From the NCBI RefSeq assembly GCF_029813115.1, contig NZ_JAPZDS010000005.1:1-64000 (forward strand): a DNA stretch of 64,000 bases, given 5' to 3'. Below the pieces are notes generated by a model, which searched no databases, was not told the origin of the DNA, and saw only the letters and a list, made by a program, of their open reading frames with translations. This DNA is from Aureimonas sp. SK2 (GTDB lineage Bacteria; Pseudomonadota; Alphaproteobacteria; Rhizobiales; Rhizobiaceae). Below, piece by piece: positions 8,612 through 19,259 of the stretch (position 1 is its first letter; every line of letters begins with the position of its first letter). Position numbers and translations under genes: made by a program.

Positions 8612-8648
8612 AGATGCCCGCCCTGCCTTCGCGCCGAAGCGGGCATCT
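8612..8648. terminator. Stem-loop terminator after the orphan tctC-type gene
   Basis: AGATGCCCGC (8612-8621) pairs perfectly with GCGGGCATCT (8639-8648), followed on the plus strand by ATTT. It lies 13 bases beyond the stop codon of the binding-protein gene and ahead of the convergent betA stop, so it may serve both directions. Confidence 0.6.
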
Positions 8649-8770
8649 ATTTCGCCGGCACTTGACCGGACGGGAATGGCTCGGGTCGAGGTTGTGCGTG
8701 CGCCACCGGCGCAAAGACTTGGCGCGATAGCTCCGCACACCGTCAGGGTCGTGGCCGACGGATGCGGTGC

Positions 8771-10444
8771 CTACATCACGTTTTGCGCCGGCGCGGGCAG
8801 GAAGGCCACCCGCTGGTAGGGCACGTCCGCACGGGGCAGCGGCTCGCGGCCGCGGATGATGTCCGCCGCCTTTTCGCCGATCATGATCGTCGGCGCGTTG
8901 AGATTGCCGGTGGTGATGGAGGGCATGATGGAACTGTCCACCACACGCAGGCGGTCGACGCCGACGACGCGCGTCTGCGGGTCCACGACGGTCATCGCCG
9001 CGTCCGCCGCACCCATCGCGCAGGTGCAGGACGGGTGATAGGCGCTTTCCACGTGCTGGGTGACGAAGGCGTCGATCTCGGCGTCGGTCTGCACATGGTC
9101 GCCCGGCTGGATCTGGCGGCCGCGATAGCGGTCGAAGGCCGGCTGCGCGAAGATCTGGCGCGTCAGGCGCACGCAGGCGCGCATTTCCGCCCAGTCGTCG
9201 GGATGGCTCATGTAGTTGAAGAGAATGCGCGGTGGCTCGGCCGGATCTGCCGAGGCAAGCCGCACATGGCCGCGCGATTTGGAACGCATCGGCCCGACAT
9301 GCGCCTGGAACCCGTGCTCGGAGGCCAGGCCCTTGCCGTCGTAGGTCACGGCCAGCGGCAGGAAGTGGTACTGGATGTCGGCATGCTCGATGTCGGGCCG
9401 CGAGCGGATGAAGCCGCAGCTCTCGAAATGGTTGGTGGCGCCGAGCCCCTTCTTGGTCAGGAGCCAGCGCGCGCCGATCGATCCCTTGGCGAAGGGCGAC
9501 ATGGCCGAGAAGAGCGTAATGGGCTCGCGGCAGGCGACCTGGAAATAGAACTCCAGGTGGTCCTGCAGGTTCTCGCCGACGCCCGGCCGGTCCGCCACGA
9601 CCTCGATGCCGTGTCCGCGCAGCTCCGCCGCGGGGCCGACGCCGGACAGCTTCAGGAGCTTGGGGCTGTTGATCGAGCCGGCCGAGAGGATCACCTCGCG
9701 CCGGGCCAGCGCGCGGCGCTCCGCCCCGCCGACCCGGTAGGCGACGCCCGAGGCCGTGCGTCCGTCGAACAGGATGCGCTCCACCAGCGCGTGCGTCTCC
9801 ACTTTCAGATTGGGCCGGCCGAGCGCGGGGCGCAGATAGGCGTTGGCCGTGGACCAGCGCCGCCCCTCGTGGACGGTCATGTCCATCCGGCCGAAGCCTT
9901 CCTGCGTCGCCCCGTTGATGTCCTGGTTCATGGCGTGGCCGGCCTGGCCCGCCGCCTCGACGAAGGCCTGATAGAGCGGGTTCTTCAGGTCGCCGTAGGT
10001 CGTGTGGAGCGCGCCCTCGTCGCCGCGATAGGGATCGCCCCCCGCCCGCCGGTGCTCGGCCTTGCGGAAATAGGGAAGGACGTCCGGGTAGCTCCAGCCC
10101 GCCGCCCCCTCGCGCTCCCAGCGGTCGAAGTCGGCCGGAGCGCCCCGCACATAGACCATACCGTTGATGGAGGAGGAGCCGCCCAAGACCTTGCCGCGCG
10201 GGCAGTTCATCCGCCGGCCGCCGAGATACGGCTCGGGCTCGGAGTGGTAGCCCCAATTGTACTTCTTCATGTTCATCGGGATCGACAGGGCGCTCGGCAT
10301 CTGGATCAGCACCGAGCGGTCCGAGCCGCCGAACTCGAGGAGGAGCACCGTGTTCCGGCCGTCCTCCGACAGGCGGTTGGCGAGGACGCAGCCGGCCGAG
10401 CCCGCGCCGACGATGACGTAGTCGAAGCTTTCCGGGTTCATCAT
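8771..10444 (-). CDS. betA: Choline dehydrogenase (GMC oxidoreductase)
   Basis: The 557-residue flavoprotein oxidises choline to betaine aldehyde, normally at the inner membrane. The FAD-binding GAGSAG is at residues 13-18, and a GMC signature segment ([19 protein letters not shown]) follows. The active-site histidine lies in HPSCTCAMG, and the C-terminal [15 protein letters not shown] matches BetA. One oddity is LLLEFGG where the family usually has LLEAGG. Two adjacent ATGs (10444, 10441) follow GGAGG. The second has the better 7-base spacing, so the true protein may be one residue shorter. The gene lies 11 bases after betI-betB in the same operon. No betC (choline sulfatase) is present. Confidence 0.93.
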   Translation of the reverse strand: MMNPESFDYVIVGAGSAGCVLANRLSEDGRNTVLLLEFGGSDRSVLIQMPSALSIPMNMKKYNWGYHSEPEPYLGGRRMNCPRGKVLGGSSSINGMVYVRGAPADFDRWEREGAAGWSYPDVLPYFRKAEHRRAGGDPYRGDEGALHTTYGDLKNPLYQAFVEAAGQAGHAMNQDINGATQEGFGRMDMTVHEGRRWSTANAYLRPALGRPNLKVETHALVERILFDGRTASGVAYRVGGAERRALARREVILSAGSINSPKLLKLSGVGPAAELRGHGIEVVADRPGVGENLQDHLEFYFQVACREPITLFSAMSPFAKGSIGARWLLTKKGLGATNHFESCGFIRSRPDIEHADIQYHFLPLAVTYDGKGLASEHGFQAHVGPMRSKSRGHVRLASADPAEPPRILFNYMSHPDDWAEMRACVRLTRQIFAQPAFDRYRGRQIQPGDHVQTDAEIDAFVTQHVESAYHPSCTCAMGAADAAMTVVDPQTRVVGVDRLRVVDSSIMPSITTGNLNAPTIMIGEKAADIIRGREPLPRADVPYQRVAFLPAPAQNVM

Positions 10445-10455
10445 CCGTCCTCCGG

Positions 10456-12564
<2,109 letters not shown>

Positions 12565-12600
12565 CCGTCACCTCCGGGAGACCTCAGCCGATAGCAAAGA

Positions 12601-12617
12601 TCGATCGATCGTTCAAT
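12601..12617. promoter_or_regulatory. BetI-box-like site upstream of betI-betB
   Basis: Read on the minus strand this is ATTGAACGATCGATCGA. It shares ATTGAACGA with the site at 12754-12770 and lies 36 bases upstream of the betI-betB ATG. The site is only half-conserved but contains the TTGAAC half-site expected of BetI operators. Binding is inferred. Confidence 0.45.
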
Positions 12618-12753
12618 CCAGTGCGGAAAACCGCTCACCGCGTGGTGGCGCCCGCATGTTCCGCATAAATGGGCTTCGATCTATTCTCGCAATGCACAAT
12701 CCCGCGCCATGTCGATGAAGAACTGTTCGATCGCGATCATCGGAAGAGACAAT

Positions 12754-12770
12754 ATTGAACGAACATTCAA
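12754..12770. promoter_or_regulatory. BetI-box-like palindrome between betI-betB and choX
   Basis: ATTGAACGAACATTCAA contains the inverted repeat TTGAA-N6-TTCAA and lies in the 337-base divergent region between betI-betB and choX, 131 bases before the choX ATG. Operators described for BetI are AT-rich TTGAAC/GTTCAA palindromes, so this is a good candidate for control of both directions. The rest of the region (12565-12901) shows no gene. Confidence 0.55.
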
Positions 12771-12901
12771 CAGGCAGCTTGACAGGTCAGGCGAACGCAT
12801 CTCGAATAGCGCCTGGCCCATCCATCGATGATCCGGCCAGCGACCGGCATCCGCATCTTGCGTCCAAGAGCTCGACGCTCTCATCGACAGGAGCATACCC
12901 C

Positions 12902-13855
12902 ATGACGATGTCCCGCCCCCTGGCCCTTTTCGGCTTCGCCCTTGCGCTCGGCGCCGTGGCCCCGGCCGCCGCCCAGGCCGCCGATCCCGCGAGCTGCCAG
13001 ACCGTGCGCCTGGCCGATGTCGGCTGGACGGACATCACCGCCACCACCGCCGCCGTCTCCGCCGTCCTCCAGGGCCTCGGCTACCAGCCCCGAACCGACG
13101 TCCTCGCCCTGCCCGTCACCTTCGCCTCCATGAAGAACGGCGACATCGACGTGTTTCTGGGCAACTGGATGCCGACCATGGAGGCCGACCTCGCCCCCTA
13201 CAAGGCGGACGGATCGATCGAGACCATCCGCGCCAACTTGGAGGGCGCCAAGTACACGCTCGCCGTCCCGACCTATCTCTACGACCAGGGCCTCAAGTCC
13301 TTCGCCGACATCGCCAGGTTCCACGACCAGCTGGACGGCAAGATCTACGGCATCGAGCCCGGCAACGACGGCAACCGCCTGATCCTCGGCATGATCGAGA
13401 CCGACCAGTTCGGCCTGGGCAAGTTCGAGCTGGTGGAATCCTCCGAGCAGGGCATGCTCTCGCAGGTCGCCCGCCAGACGCGCGGAGAGAAGCCCGTGGT
13501 CTTCCTCGGCTGGGAGCCCCATCCGATGAACGCCAACTTCCAGCTCTCCTACCTCTCGGGCGGGGACGCGGTGTTCGGGCCGAACTACGGTGGGGCGACG
13601 ATCTACACGCTGACGCGCAAGGGCCTGTCGGCGGAATGCCCGAACCTCGGCAAGCTTCTCGCCAACGTGGTGTTCTCGCTCAAGATGGAGAACGAGATCA
13701 TGGGCGCGATCCTGAACGACGGCGAGGCGGCGGAGGCGGCCGCCACCAAATGGCTGGCGGCCAACCCCGAGACCTGGAAGCCCTGGCTCGCGGGCGTCAC
13801 CACCTTCGACGGACAGCCGGCCGACGCCGCCGTGGAGGCCGCGCTGAAAGGCTGA
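12902..13855 (+). CDS. choX: Choline ABC transporter substrate-binding protein
   Basis: A 317-residue periplasmic binding protein with a signal peptide over residues 1-26 (ending AAAQA). The mature sequence begins with CQTVRLADVGWTDITATTA and contains the segment FLGNWMPTMEADLAPY, both strong landmarks of ChoX-type choline-binding proteins of the OpuAC/ProX family. The aromatic box needed for trimethylammonium binding is consistent with these Trp and Tyr residues. An ATG at 12908 is a second possible start. It is the first gene of choXWV, divergent from betI-betB, so imported choline goes straight to BetA and BetB. A GC-rich hairpin after the stop may favour its higher expression. Confidence 0.93.
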   Translation: MTMSRPLALFGFALALGAVAPAAAQAADPASCQTVRLADVGWTDITATTAAVSAVLQGLGYQPRTDVLALPVTFASMKNGDIDVFLGNWMPTMEADLAPYKADGSIETIRANLEGAKYTLAVPTYLYDQGLKSFADIARFHDQLDGKIYGIEPGNDGNRLILGMIETDQFGLGKFELVESSEQGMLSQVARQTRGEKPVVFLGWEPHPMNANFQLSYLSGGDAVFGPNYGGATIYTLTRKGLSAECPNLGKLLANVVFSLKMENEIMGAILNDGEAAEAAATKWLAANPETWKPWLAGVTTFDGQPADAAVEAALKG

Positions 13856-13864
13856 CGCCGCCTC

Positions 13865-13896
13865 GGGGCCGGGCGGACCGAAACCGCCCGCGCCCC
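13865..13896. repeat. Intercistronic hairpin between choX and choW
   Basis: GGGGC plus CGGGCGG (13865-13876) pairs with CCGCCCG plus GCCCC (13884-13896) around a seven-base loop, with one bulged C. It lies 9 bases past the choX stop. Such hairpins after binding-protein genes commonly stabilise the upstream message or attenuate readthrough. Confidence 0.5.
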
Positions 13897-13969
13897 CTTC
13901 CCGCGCCGCGCCAGCCGCGCTAACCGCTCCCCTGCGCGTTTCGAGCCGAGACACAAGGAACCATCCGGC

Positions 13970-14824
13970 ATGCTCGACTGGCTGACCCAGCACAAGATCC
14001 CCTTGGGCGTCTGGCTCCGCGACTTCGTCAACGCGCTGACGACCCATGCGCAAGGGGTCTTCGACACGATCTCGCTGGTGCTCGGCTCGCTGATCGACGG
14101 GCTGACGGCCGGCCTGTCGCTGATCCCGCCGCTCGTCTTCATCGTCCTGGTGGCAGGGGGCGCGTGGCTGCTCCACCGCTCGATCGCGCTGGCCGCCTTC
14201 GCCGTCCTGTCGCTGCTCCTGATCGTCAATCTCGGCTACTGGACGGAGACGATCCAGACCCTGTCGCTGGTCTTCTGCGCGACGCTGGTCTGCGTCGTCA
14301 TCGGCGTGCCGCTCGGGATCGTCGCCGCGCACCGCCCTTGGGTCTACACGGCGCTGCGCCCCTTCCTCGACCTGATGCAGACCATCCCGACCTTCGTCTA
14401 CCTCATCCCGACGCTGGTGCTTTTCGGCCTCGGCGCGGTGCCGGGCCTCATCTCCACCGTGATCTTCGCCCTGCCCGCCCCGATCCGCCTGACCTATCTC
14501 GGCATTTCGGCGGTTCCCAAGGCCCTGCACGAAGCCGGCAGCGCGTTCGGCGCGACGAAGCGGCAGCTTCTCTACAAGGTCGAGCTCCCGCATGCCCTGC
14601 CGACCATCATGGCGGGCGTCACGCAGTGCATCATGCTGAGCCTCTCGATGGTGGTGATCGCCGCCCTCGTCGGCGCCGACGGGCTGGGCAAGCCGGTGGT
14701 GCGCGCGCTCAACACCGTCAATATCGGCATGGGCTTCGAGGCGGGGCTCGCCATCGTCATCCTCGCCATCCTCCTCGATCGGATCTGCAAGGCGCCCGAG
14801 CCGCGCCGCGCTAAGGGACGCTGA
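13970..14824 (+). CDS. choW: Choline ABC transporter permease
   Basis: A 284-residue integral membrane protein of the ProW/OpuAB type. The N-terminus is WLTQHKIPLGVWLRDFVNAL and about six hydrophobic helices follow. The cytoplasmic EAA loop has the sequence HEAGSAFGATKRQLLYKVELP, where family permeases contact the ATPase. ATG 13970 follows AAGGAA. It forms the membrane channel for choline released by ChoX and is followed 3 bases later by choV. Confidence 0.93.
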   Translation: MLDWLTQHKIPLGVWLRDFVNALTTHAQGVFDTISLVLGSLIDGLTAGLSLIPPLVFIVLVAGGAWLLHRSIALAAFAVLSLLLIVNLGYWTETIQTLSLVFCATLVCVVIGVPLGIVAAHRPWVYTALRPFLDLMQTIPTFVYLIPTLVLFGLGAVPGLISTVIFALPAPIRLTYLGISAVPKALHEAGSAFGATKRQLLYKVELPHALPTIMAGVTQCIMLSLSMVVIAALVGADGLGKPVVRALNTVNIGMGFEAGLAIVILAILLDRICKAPEPRRAKGR

Positions 14825-14827
14825 CCC

Positions 14828-16030
14828 ATGGCCGAGACCCGCCATCCCGCCATCGAGTTCCGCAACGTCGACATCGTGTTCGGCGACCGGCAATCGGAAG
14901 CGCTGCGCCTGATCGACCAGGGGCGCACGCGCGACGAGATCCTCCAGGCCACGGACGCGGTGCTGGGCGCTGCGGGCGTGAACCTCTCCGTCGAGCGCGG
15001 CGAGATCTGCGTCCTGATGGGCCTGTCGGGCTCGGGCAAGTCCACGATCCTGCGCGCGGTCAACCGGCTCAACGAGGTGGCGCGCGGCCAGGTCCTCGTC
15101 CACCACCGCGACCGGCCGGTGGACGTCGCCGCCTGCGACGAGGCCACCTTGCGCGACGTGCGCACCCACACCGTCTCCATGGTGTTCCAGCAGTTCGCGC
15201 TCCTGCCTTGGCGCACGGTCCGCGAGAACGCCGGCCTCGGGCTCGAGCTGCAGGGCATGGGCAAGGCGGAGCGCAACCGCGTCGTGGACGAGAAGCTCGC
15301 CATGGTCGGCCTGACCAAGTGGGCCGACAAATACGCCCACGAACTCTCCGGCGGCATGCAGCAGCGCGTCGGCCTCGCGCGCGCCTTCGCCACCGACGCC
15401 GACATCCTCCTGATGGACGAGCCCTTCTCGGCGCTCGACCCCTTGATCCGCACCAAGCTCCAGGACGAGCTCCTGGAACTCCAGAAGACCATCCGCAAGA
15501 CGATCCTCTTCGTCAGCCACGATCTCGACGAGGCGCTGAAGCTCGGCAACCGCATCGCCATCATGCAGGACGGGCGCATCGTGCAATGGGGCCGCTCGGA
15601 CGACATCCTGCTCGCGCCCGCGACGCCCTATGTCGCCGAGTTCGTGCGGCACATGAACCCGCTCAACGTCCTGAAGGGCTCGGCCGTGATGCGCCCGCTC
15701 CGCTCGCTCAAGCGCGAGGGCGACACACTGCTCCTCGACGAGACGGGCGGCGTCCGGTTGGAGGTGGACGAGGCCGACCGTCCGGTCGGCGTACGCATCG
15801 ACGGGCACGGCGGCACGCTCGGCCATGCCGATGGCGAGGAAGGGCGGATCGACCGGGCCTGCGACGTGATCGTCGCCCCGGTGGACCTCCGGCTGCGCGC
15901 CGCCATCGCCCTCAAGCGCCAGACCAACCACCCGATCCTCCTGGTGGACGACCTCGGCCGTCTCGCGGGCCTTTGCGACGACGAGGAGATCTATCGCGGC
16001 CTGCTCCAGCGTGCCGAGCCGCGGGTCTAA
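14828..16030 (+). CDS. choV: Choline ABC transporter ATP-binding protein
   Basis: A 400-residue ATPase that powers choline import. The Walker A motif GLSGSGKST is at residues 65-73, the signature is LSGGMQQRVGLARA, Walker B is ILLMDEPFSALD, and the switch histidine is in LFVSHDLDEA. The extended N-terminus (EALRLIDQGRTRDEIL) is typical of the ProV/ChoV subgroup. The C-terminal about 110 residues replace the usual CBS pair with a shorter domain. The gene starts 3 bases after choW. Its stop overlaps the stop of the convergent eutC gene by 4 bases, leaving no room for a separate terminator. Confidence 0.93.
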   Translation: MAETRHPAIEFRNVDIVFGDRQSEALRLIDQGRTRDEILQATDAVLGAAGVNLSVERGEICVLMGLSGSGKSTILRAVNRLNEVARGQVLVHHRDRPVDVAACDEATLRDVRTHTVSMVFQQFALLPWRTVRENAGLGLELQGMGKAERNRVVDEKLAMVGLTKWADKYAHELSGGMQQRVGLARAFATDADILLMDEPFSALDPLIRTKLQDELLELQKTIRKTILFVSHDLDEALKLGNRIAIMQDGRIVQWGRSDDILLAPATPYVAEFVRHMNPLNVLKGSAVMRPLRSLKREGDTLLLDETGGVRLEVDEADRPVGVRIDGHGGTLGHADGEEGRIDRACDVIVAPVDLRLRAAIALKRQTNHPILLVDDLGRLAGLCDDEEIYRGLLQRAEPRV

Positions 16031-16785
16031 CCCTCGATTGCGGCGGCCTCGTCCGTCCGGGCGAGGGTCACGCCGCTGCGCCCCTGCCGGAGCATCCGCG
16101 CGACGAGATCCTCGATCTGGCGCGCGGCGCTCTCGACCGGCAGGCCGCCCTCGCGGATGTTGGAAATGCAGTTGCGCCGCGAATCCGGCGTACCGGGCTC
16201 CGGCGCATGGGTGAGATAGGCGCCGAGGCTGTCGGCGGCCGAAAGACCCGGCCGCTCGCCCACAAGGAGCACCACGACTTTCGCCCCCAGCGCCGCGCCA
16301 GCCTCGTCGCCGAGCGCGACGCGCGCCTGCCGCGCCAGCACCACCGGCGCCAGTCGCCAGCCGCGCGCCCCGGCGCGCTCGGCAATGCGCAGCGCGAGCG
16401 GAGCGGCATTCAGCGTCACCGCCGTCGCCGACAGACCGTCGGCGATCACCACCGCGAGGTCGGCGCCCTGCTCCTCGCCGCGGAGCCGTTCGCGCGCGGC
16501 CTCCGACAGGCGCCGGCCGAGGTCGGGACGGCGCAGATACTCCGCCCGGTCGCGCACTCGGCTCTCCGCCTCGACGCTGGCGAGGCCGCCGCCGTCGAGA
16601 AGCCCGCGCACGGCCGGCCAGTCGACCTCCGTCCACACCGCCTCGCGCGCCCGCGCATGGTCGAGCAGGAAGCGCTGCTGGGCCGACGTCGGCACGCCCG
16701 CCCCCGCCGCGCCGAGCGCGACGCGCGCGCCGGTGAGGCGACGCAGGTCGAGCGGTGGGGACGACTTGGACAGGTCGTCGCTCAT
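16027..16785 (-). CDS. eutC: Ethanolamine ammonia-lyase small subunit
   Basis: A 252-residue protein, at the short end for EutC. Landmarks are the N-terminal LRRLTGARVALG, FLLDHARAREAVW, the ADLAVVIADGLSATAV strand and the C-terminal GERPGLSAADSLGAYLT and NCISNIR segments. With EutB it forms the B12-dependent enzyme that splits ethanolamine into acetaldehyde and ammonia. The start at ATG 16785 overlaps the eutB stop by 4 bases (ATGA), so the two subunits are translationally coupled. No eutA reactivase, carrier or microcompartment shell gene is seen nearby. Confidence 0.94.
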   Translation of the reverse strand: MSDDLSKSSPPLDLRRLTGARVALGAAGAGVPTSAQQRFLLDHARAREAVWTEVDWPAVRGLLDGGGLASVEAESRVRDRAEYLRRPDLGRRLSEAARERLRGEEQGADLAVVIADGLSATAVTLNAAPLALRIAERAGARGWRLAPVVLARQARVALGDEAGAALGAKVVVLLVGERPGLSAADSLGAYLTHAPEPGTPDSRRNCISNIREGGLPVESAARQIEDLVARMLRQGRSGVTLARTDEAAAIEG

Positions 16786-18179
16786 GCCGCCCTCGGGCCT
16801 GAGAGTTGCGGCAGCCGGGCCGCCATGTCGGCGAGGGGCCGCGGCGAGGCGCCGAGGCGCCCCTGGCCGTCGAGAATGCCGACGCCCTGCAACCACGCCT
16901 CGAACTCGGGCGCGGGCGGGCGGCGCAGCGTCTCGCGCGCGAAGGCCGCGTCGTGGTGGGAGAGCGACTGGTAGTTCAGCATGATGTCGTCGGCGCCCGG
17001 CACGGTGATGACGAAGTTGACGCCGGCCGCGACGAGAAGGGTCAGGAGCGCGTCCATGTCGTCGCCGTCGGCGTTCGCATGGTTGGTGTAGCAGACGTCC
17101 ACCCCCATCGGCAGGCCGAGGAGCTTGCCGCAGAAATGGTCCTCCAGCCCGGCGCGGACGATCTCCTTGCCGTCGAAGAGGTATTCCGGCCCGATGAAGC
17201 CGACCACCGTGTTGACGAGGAGCGGGTCGAATTCTCGCGCCACCGCATAGGCGCGCGCCTCCATGGTCTGCTGGTCGATGCCGAAATGGGCGTCGGCCGA
17301 AAGCGCCGCCCCCTGCCCCGTCTCGAAATAGAGGAACTGGCCGCCGGCCGGGCAGCGGCCGAGGGCGCGACCGGCGTCATGGGCCTCGCGCAGGGTGGCG
17401 AGGTCGACGCCGAAGCCGGCATTGGCCTTCTGCGAGCCGGCGACCGACTGAAACACGAGATCCACCGGCGCACCCCTGGCCATCGCATCGATCGCGACGG
17501 TGACATGGCCGAGGCAGCAGTGCTGGACGGGCGCCCCGAGGCGGATGCGCAACTCCTCCAGCGCCGAGACGATGCGGACATAGTCCGCCACCGTGTCAGT
17601 CGCAGGGTTCACGCCGATGACGGCATCTCCCGAGCCCATCAGGAGGCCGTCCAGCGCGGAGGCGAGGATGCCGGCCGTGTCGTCGGTCGGATGGTTCGGC
17701 TGGTTGCGGGTGGACAGGCGCCCCTCGAGGCCGATCGTCGTGCGGAACCGCGTGACGACGCGCCGCTTGGCGGCGATGGCGACGAGATCCTGCAGGCGGC
17801 AGATCTTGGACACGGCCGCCGTCATCTCCGGCGTCAGCCCCCAGGCCAGCGCCGCGATGGCCGCGCCGTCGGCGGCGAGCAGCCATTCGCGAAACGCGCC
17901 GACCGTCAGGCCCGAGACGGGCGCGAAGGCCCTTTCGTCGAACTGGCGTTCGATGAGGTCGCTTACCTCGTCCTTCGCATCGGCCAGCAGCGGCTCGGCC
18001 AGGAAGGTCTTCAGCGGCGTGTCGGCCAGCGCCATCTGCGCGGCCAGACGCTCCACCGGGCCGGAGGCCGCGAGCCCGGCCAGCGCGTCGCCGGAGCGCG
18101 GGGGCGACGCCTTGGCCAGCATGTCGGCGAGCGTCTCGAAGCGGAAGACCGTGCTTTCCACCGTATGCGAGAAAGGCAT
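16782..18179 (-). CDS. eutB: Ethanolamine ammonia-lyase large subunit
   Basis: The 465-residue protein has the normal EutB length and motifs, including TIGLEGRLSTRNQPNHPTDD, GSGDAVIGVNPATD, FIGPEYLFDGKEI and CYTNHANADGDDMD. These line the TIM barrel that holds ethanolamine and the adenosylcobalamin cofactor. The ATG at 18179 has GGGGAG upstream. The operon is eutB-eutC only, convergent with choXWV. The combination suggests this strain uses choline and ethanolamine from phospholipids as nitrogen and carbon sources. I see no B12 riboswitch in the 103 bases upstream. Confidence 0.95.
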   Translation of the reverse strand: MPFSHTVESTVFRFETLADMLAKASPPRSGDALAGLAASGPVERLAAQMALADTPLKTFLAEPLLADAKDEVSDLIERQFDERAFAPVSGLTVGAFREWLLAADGAAIAALAWGLTPEMTAAVSKICRLQDLVAIAAKRRVVTRFRTTIGLEGRLSTRNQPNHPTDDTAGILASALDGLLMGSGDAVIGVNPATDTVADYVRIVSALEELRIRLGAPVQHCCLGHVTVAIDAMARGAPVDLVFQSVAGSQKANAGFGVDLATLREAHDAGRALGRCPAGGQFLYFETGQGAALSADAHFGIDQQTMEARAYAVAREFDPLLVNTVVGFIGPEYLFDGKEIVRAGLEDHFCGKLLGLPMGVDVCYTNHANADGDDMDALLTLLVAAGVNFVITVPGADDIMLNYQSLSHHDAAFARETLRRPPAPEFEAWLQGVGILDGQGRLGASPRPLADMAARLPQLSGPRAA

Positions 18180-18282
18180 GGCTCGTCTCCCCGATGGTCC
18201 GGCCGGCGGCGTCGCGATGACGCCCGGCGCCGAGCCGGACCATCATACGGAACACGGCCGGCTCGCGCCAAGCGGTCGCGCG

Positions 18283-18756
18283 TCAGTCCGCCATGGCGAA
18301 GGCGACGATCTCCGCCTCCGCACCGGCGATCCCCACGGTCTCGCCTTCCTCCTTGCCGACGAGCTGGCGCGCGAGCGGCGAGAGGTAGGAGATCAACCCT
18401 TCCGCGGGATCGGCCTCGTCGATGCCGACGATGCGATAGGTCTGAACCTTGCCGTTCCGGCGGCGGATCGAGACCGCATGGCCGAACTGGACGGTCTCGC
18501 TGTCGGCCTGCGGCTCCACGACCTCGGCGGTGGAGCGCCGGGCGCGCCAGTAGCGCAGGTCGCGATGGAGCATGGCGACCGCGATCTTGTCGCCGGCCGC
18601 ACGCGCCCGCTCGACGGCGGCGCTGTCCCGCGCGATCGCGTCGTCCAGGAGCGCGAGACCGCGCGGGGTCACGAAGTTCGGATCGGTGCCGAGGTCGCGC
18701 TCGGGCAGGGCCTCGACCTGATCCTCGTTCGGCTCCTTCACGAAGGCCACGCTCAT
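18283..18756 (-). CDS. GreA/GreB-family transcription elongation factor-like protein
   Basis: A 157-residue protein with the Gre layout: an N-terminal helical coiled-coil (TPRGLALLDDAIARDS to about residue 72) and a C-terminal FKBP-like domain (FGHAVSIRRRNGKVQTYRIVG, GLISYLSPLARQLVGKEEGE). The C-terminal part is a clear match. The coiled-coil is shorter than in GreA proper and its tip is Arg-rich rather than acidic (LHRDLRYWRARRS), so cleavage stimulation like canonical GreA is doubtful. It may be one of the divergent Gre paralogues that bind the RNA polymerase secondary channel. ATG 18756; probably a single-gene unit. Confidence 0.85.
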   Translation of the reverse strand: MSVAFVKEPNEDQVEALPERDLGTDPNFVTPRGLALLDDAIARDSAAVERARAAGDKIAVAMLHRDLRYWRARRSTAEVVEPQADSETVQFGHAVSIRRRNGKVQTYRIVGIDEADPAEGLISYLSPLARQLVGKEEGETVGIAGAEAEIVAFAMAD

Positions 18757-18930
18757 CGGCCGCTCCCTGTATCTCGATCGGGCATCTCGGCCCGCCTGCC
18801 TCATATGGGGTGCGCCGCGCCGGATGTCGCCCCTTCGACGCCGGACGGTCGGGGGCTGCGACCCTCCGCCGCCTTGAAGCCGCGCGGCCGGCGCCGCATC
18901 TGCGCGGGAGAACTTCAGCGGGCGACACGC

Positions 18931-19254
18931 GTGGTGAGAAAGCATCGAGGCTGGAAGGAAGAGGCGCCGGAGACCGCCGTCCGGGCGGAGGAGCCCTGCT
19001 GGCTCTGCTCGCGTCCGCTCGGCCGCCGGATCGAATGGCACCACCCCTTGCCGAAGAGTCGGGGCGGCCGCGATACGGTTCCGGTGCATCCGATCTGCCA
19101 CCGGACGATCCACGCCTGCTTTTCGAACGTCGATCTCGAACGCCACGCCCGGGACGAGCTGCCTTTGGCCTCCAACCCCGATCTTGCCCGCTTCCTGAAA
19201 TGGATCGCCGGCAAGCCGCCCGACTTCCACGCCCCGACGCGCCGAGTCCGCTGA
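18931..19254 (+). CDS. Small HNH-type nuclease-like protein
   Basis: About 107 residues. The core is CWLCSRPLGRRIEWHHPLPK, then PVHPICHRTIHACFSN: a CxxC ... HH ... CxxxxH zinc and ββα-metal arrangement as in HNH endonucleases. The start is uncertain. In-frame GTG codons at 18931 and 18934 give the compact family-like N-terminus (RKHRGWKEEAP). An ATG at 18805 would add about 42 low-information residues, and no good ribosome-binding site distinguishes them. The gene is convergent with the next one, with 5 bases between stops. There is no partner methylase or phage context, so a housekeeping or repair role is as likely as defence. Confidence 0.75.
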   Translation: MVRKHRGWKEEAPETAVRAEEPCWLCSRPLGRRIEWHHPLPKSRGGRDTVPVHPICHRTIHACFSNVDLERHARDELPLASNPDLARFLKWIAGKPPDFHAPTRRVR

Positions 19255-19259
19255 CGCGT

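Noticed and set aside
12881-16636. A 1251-codon open frame antisense to choXWV
   Set aside because: It crosses several real genes on the other strand and has low-complexity composition (Arg, Asp, Gly, His); it is a shadow of high GC content.
18180-18282. Possible cobalamin riboswitch upstream of the B12-dependent eutBC
   Set aside because: The gap is only 103 bases, too short for a cobalamin riboswitch, and no B12-box sequence is visible.
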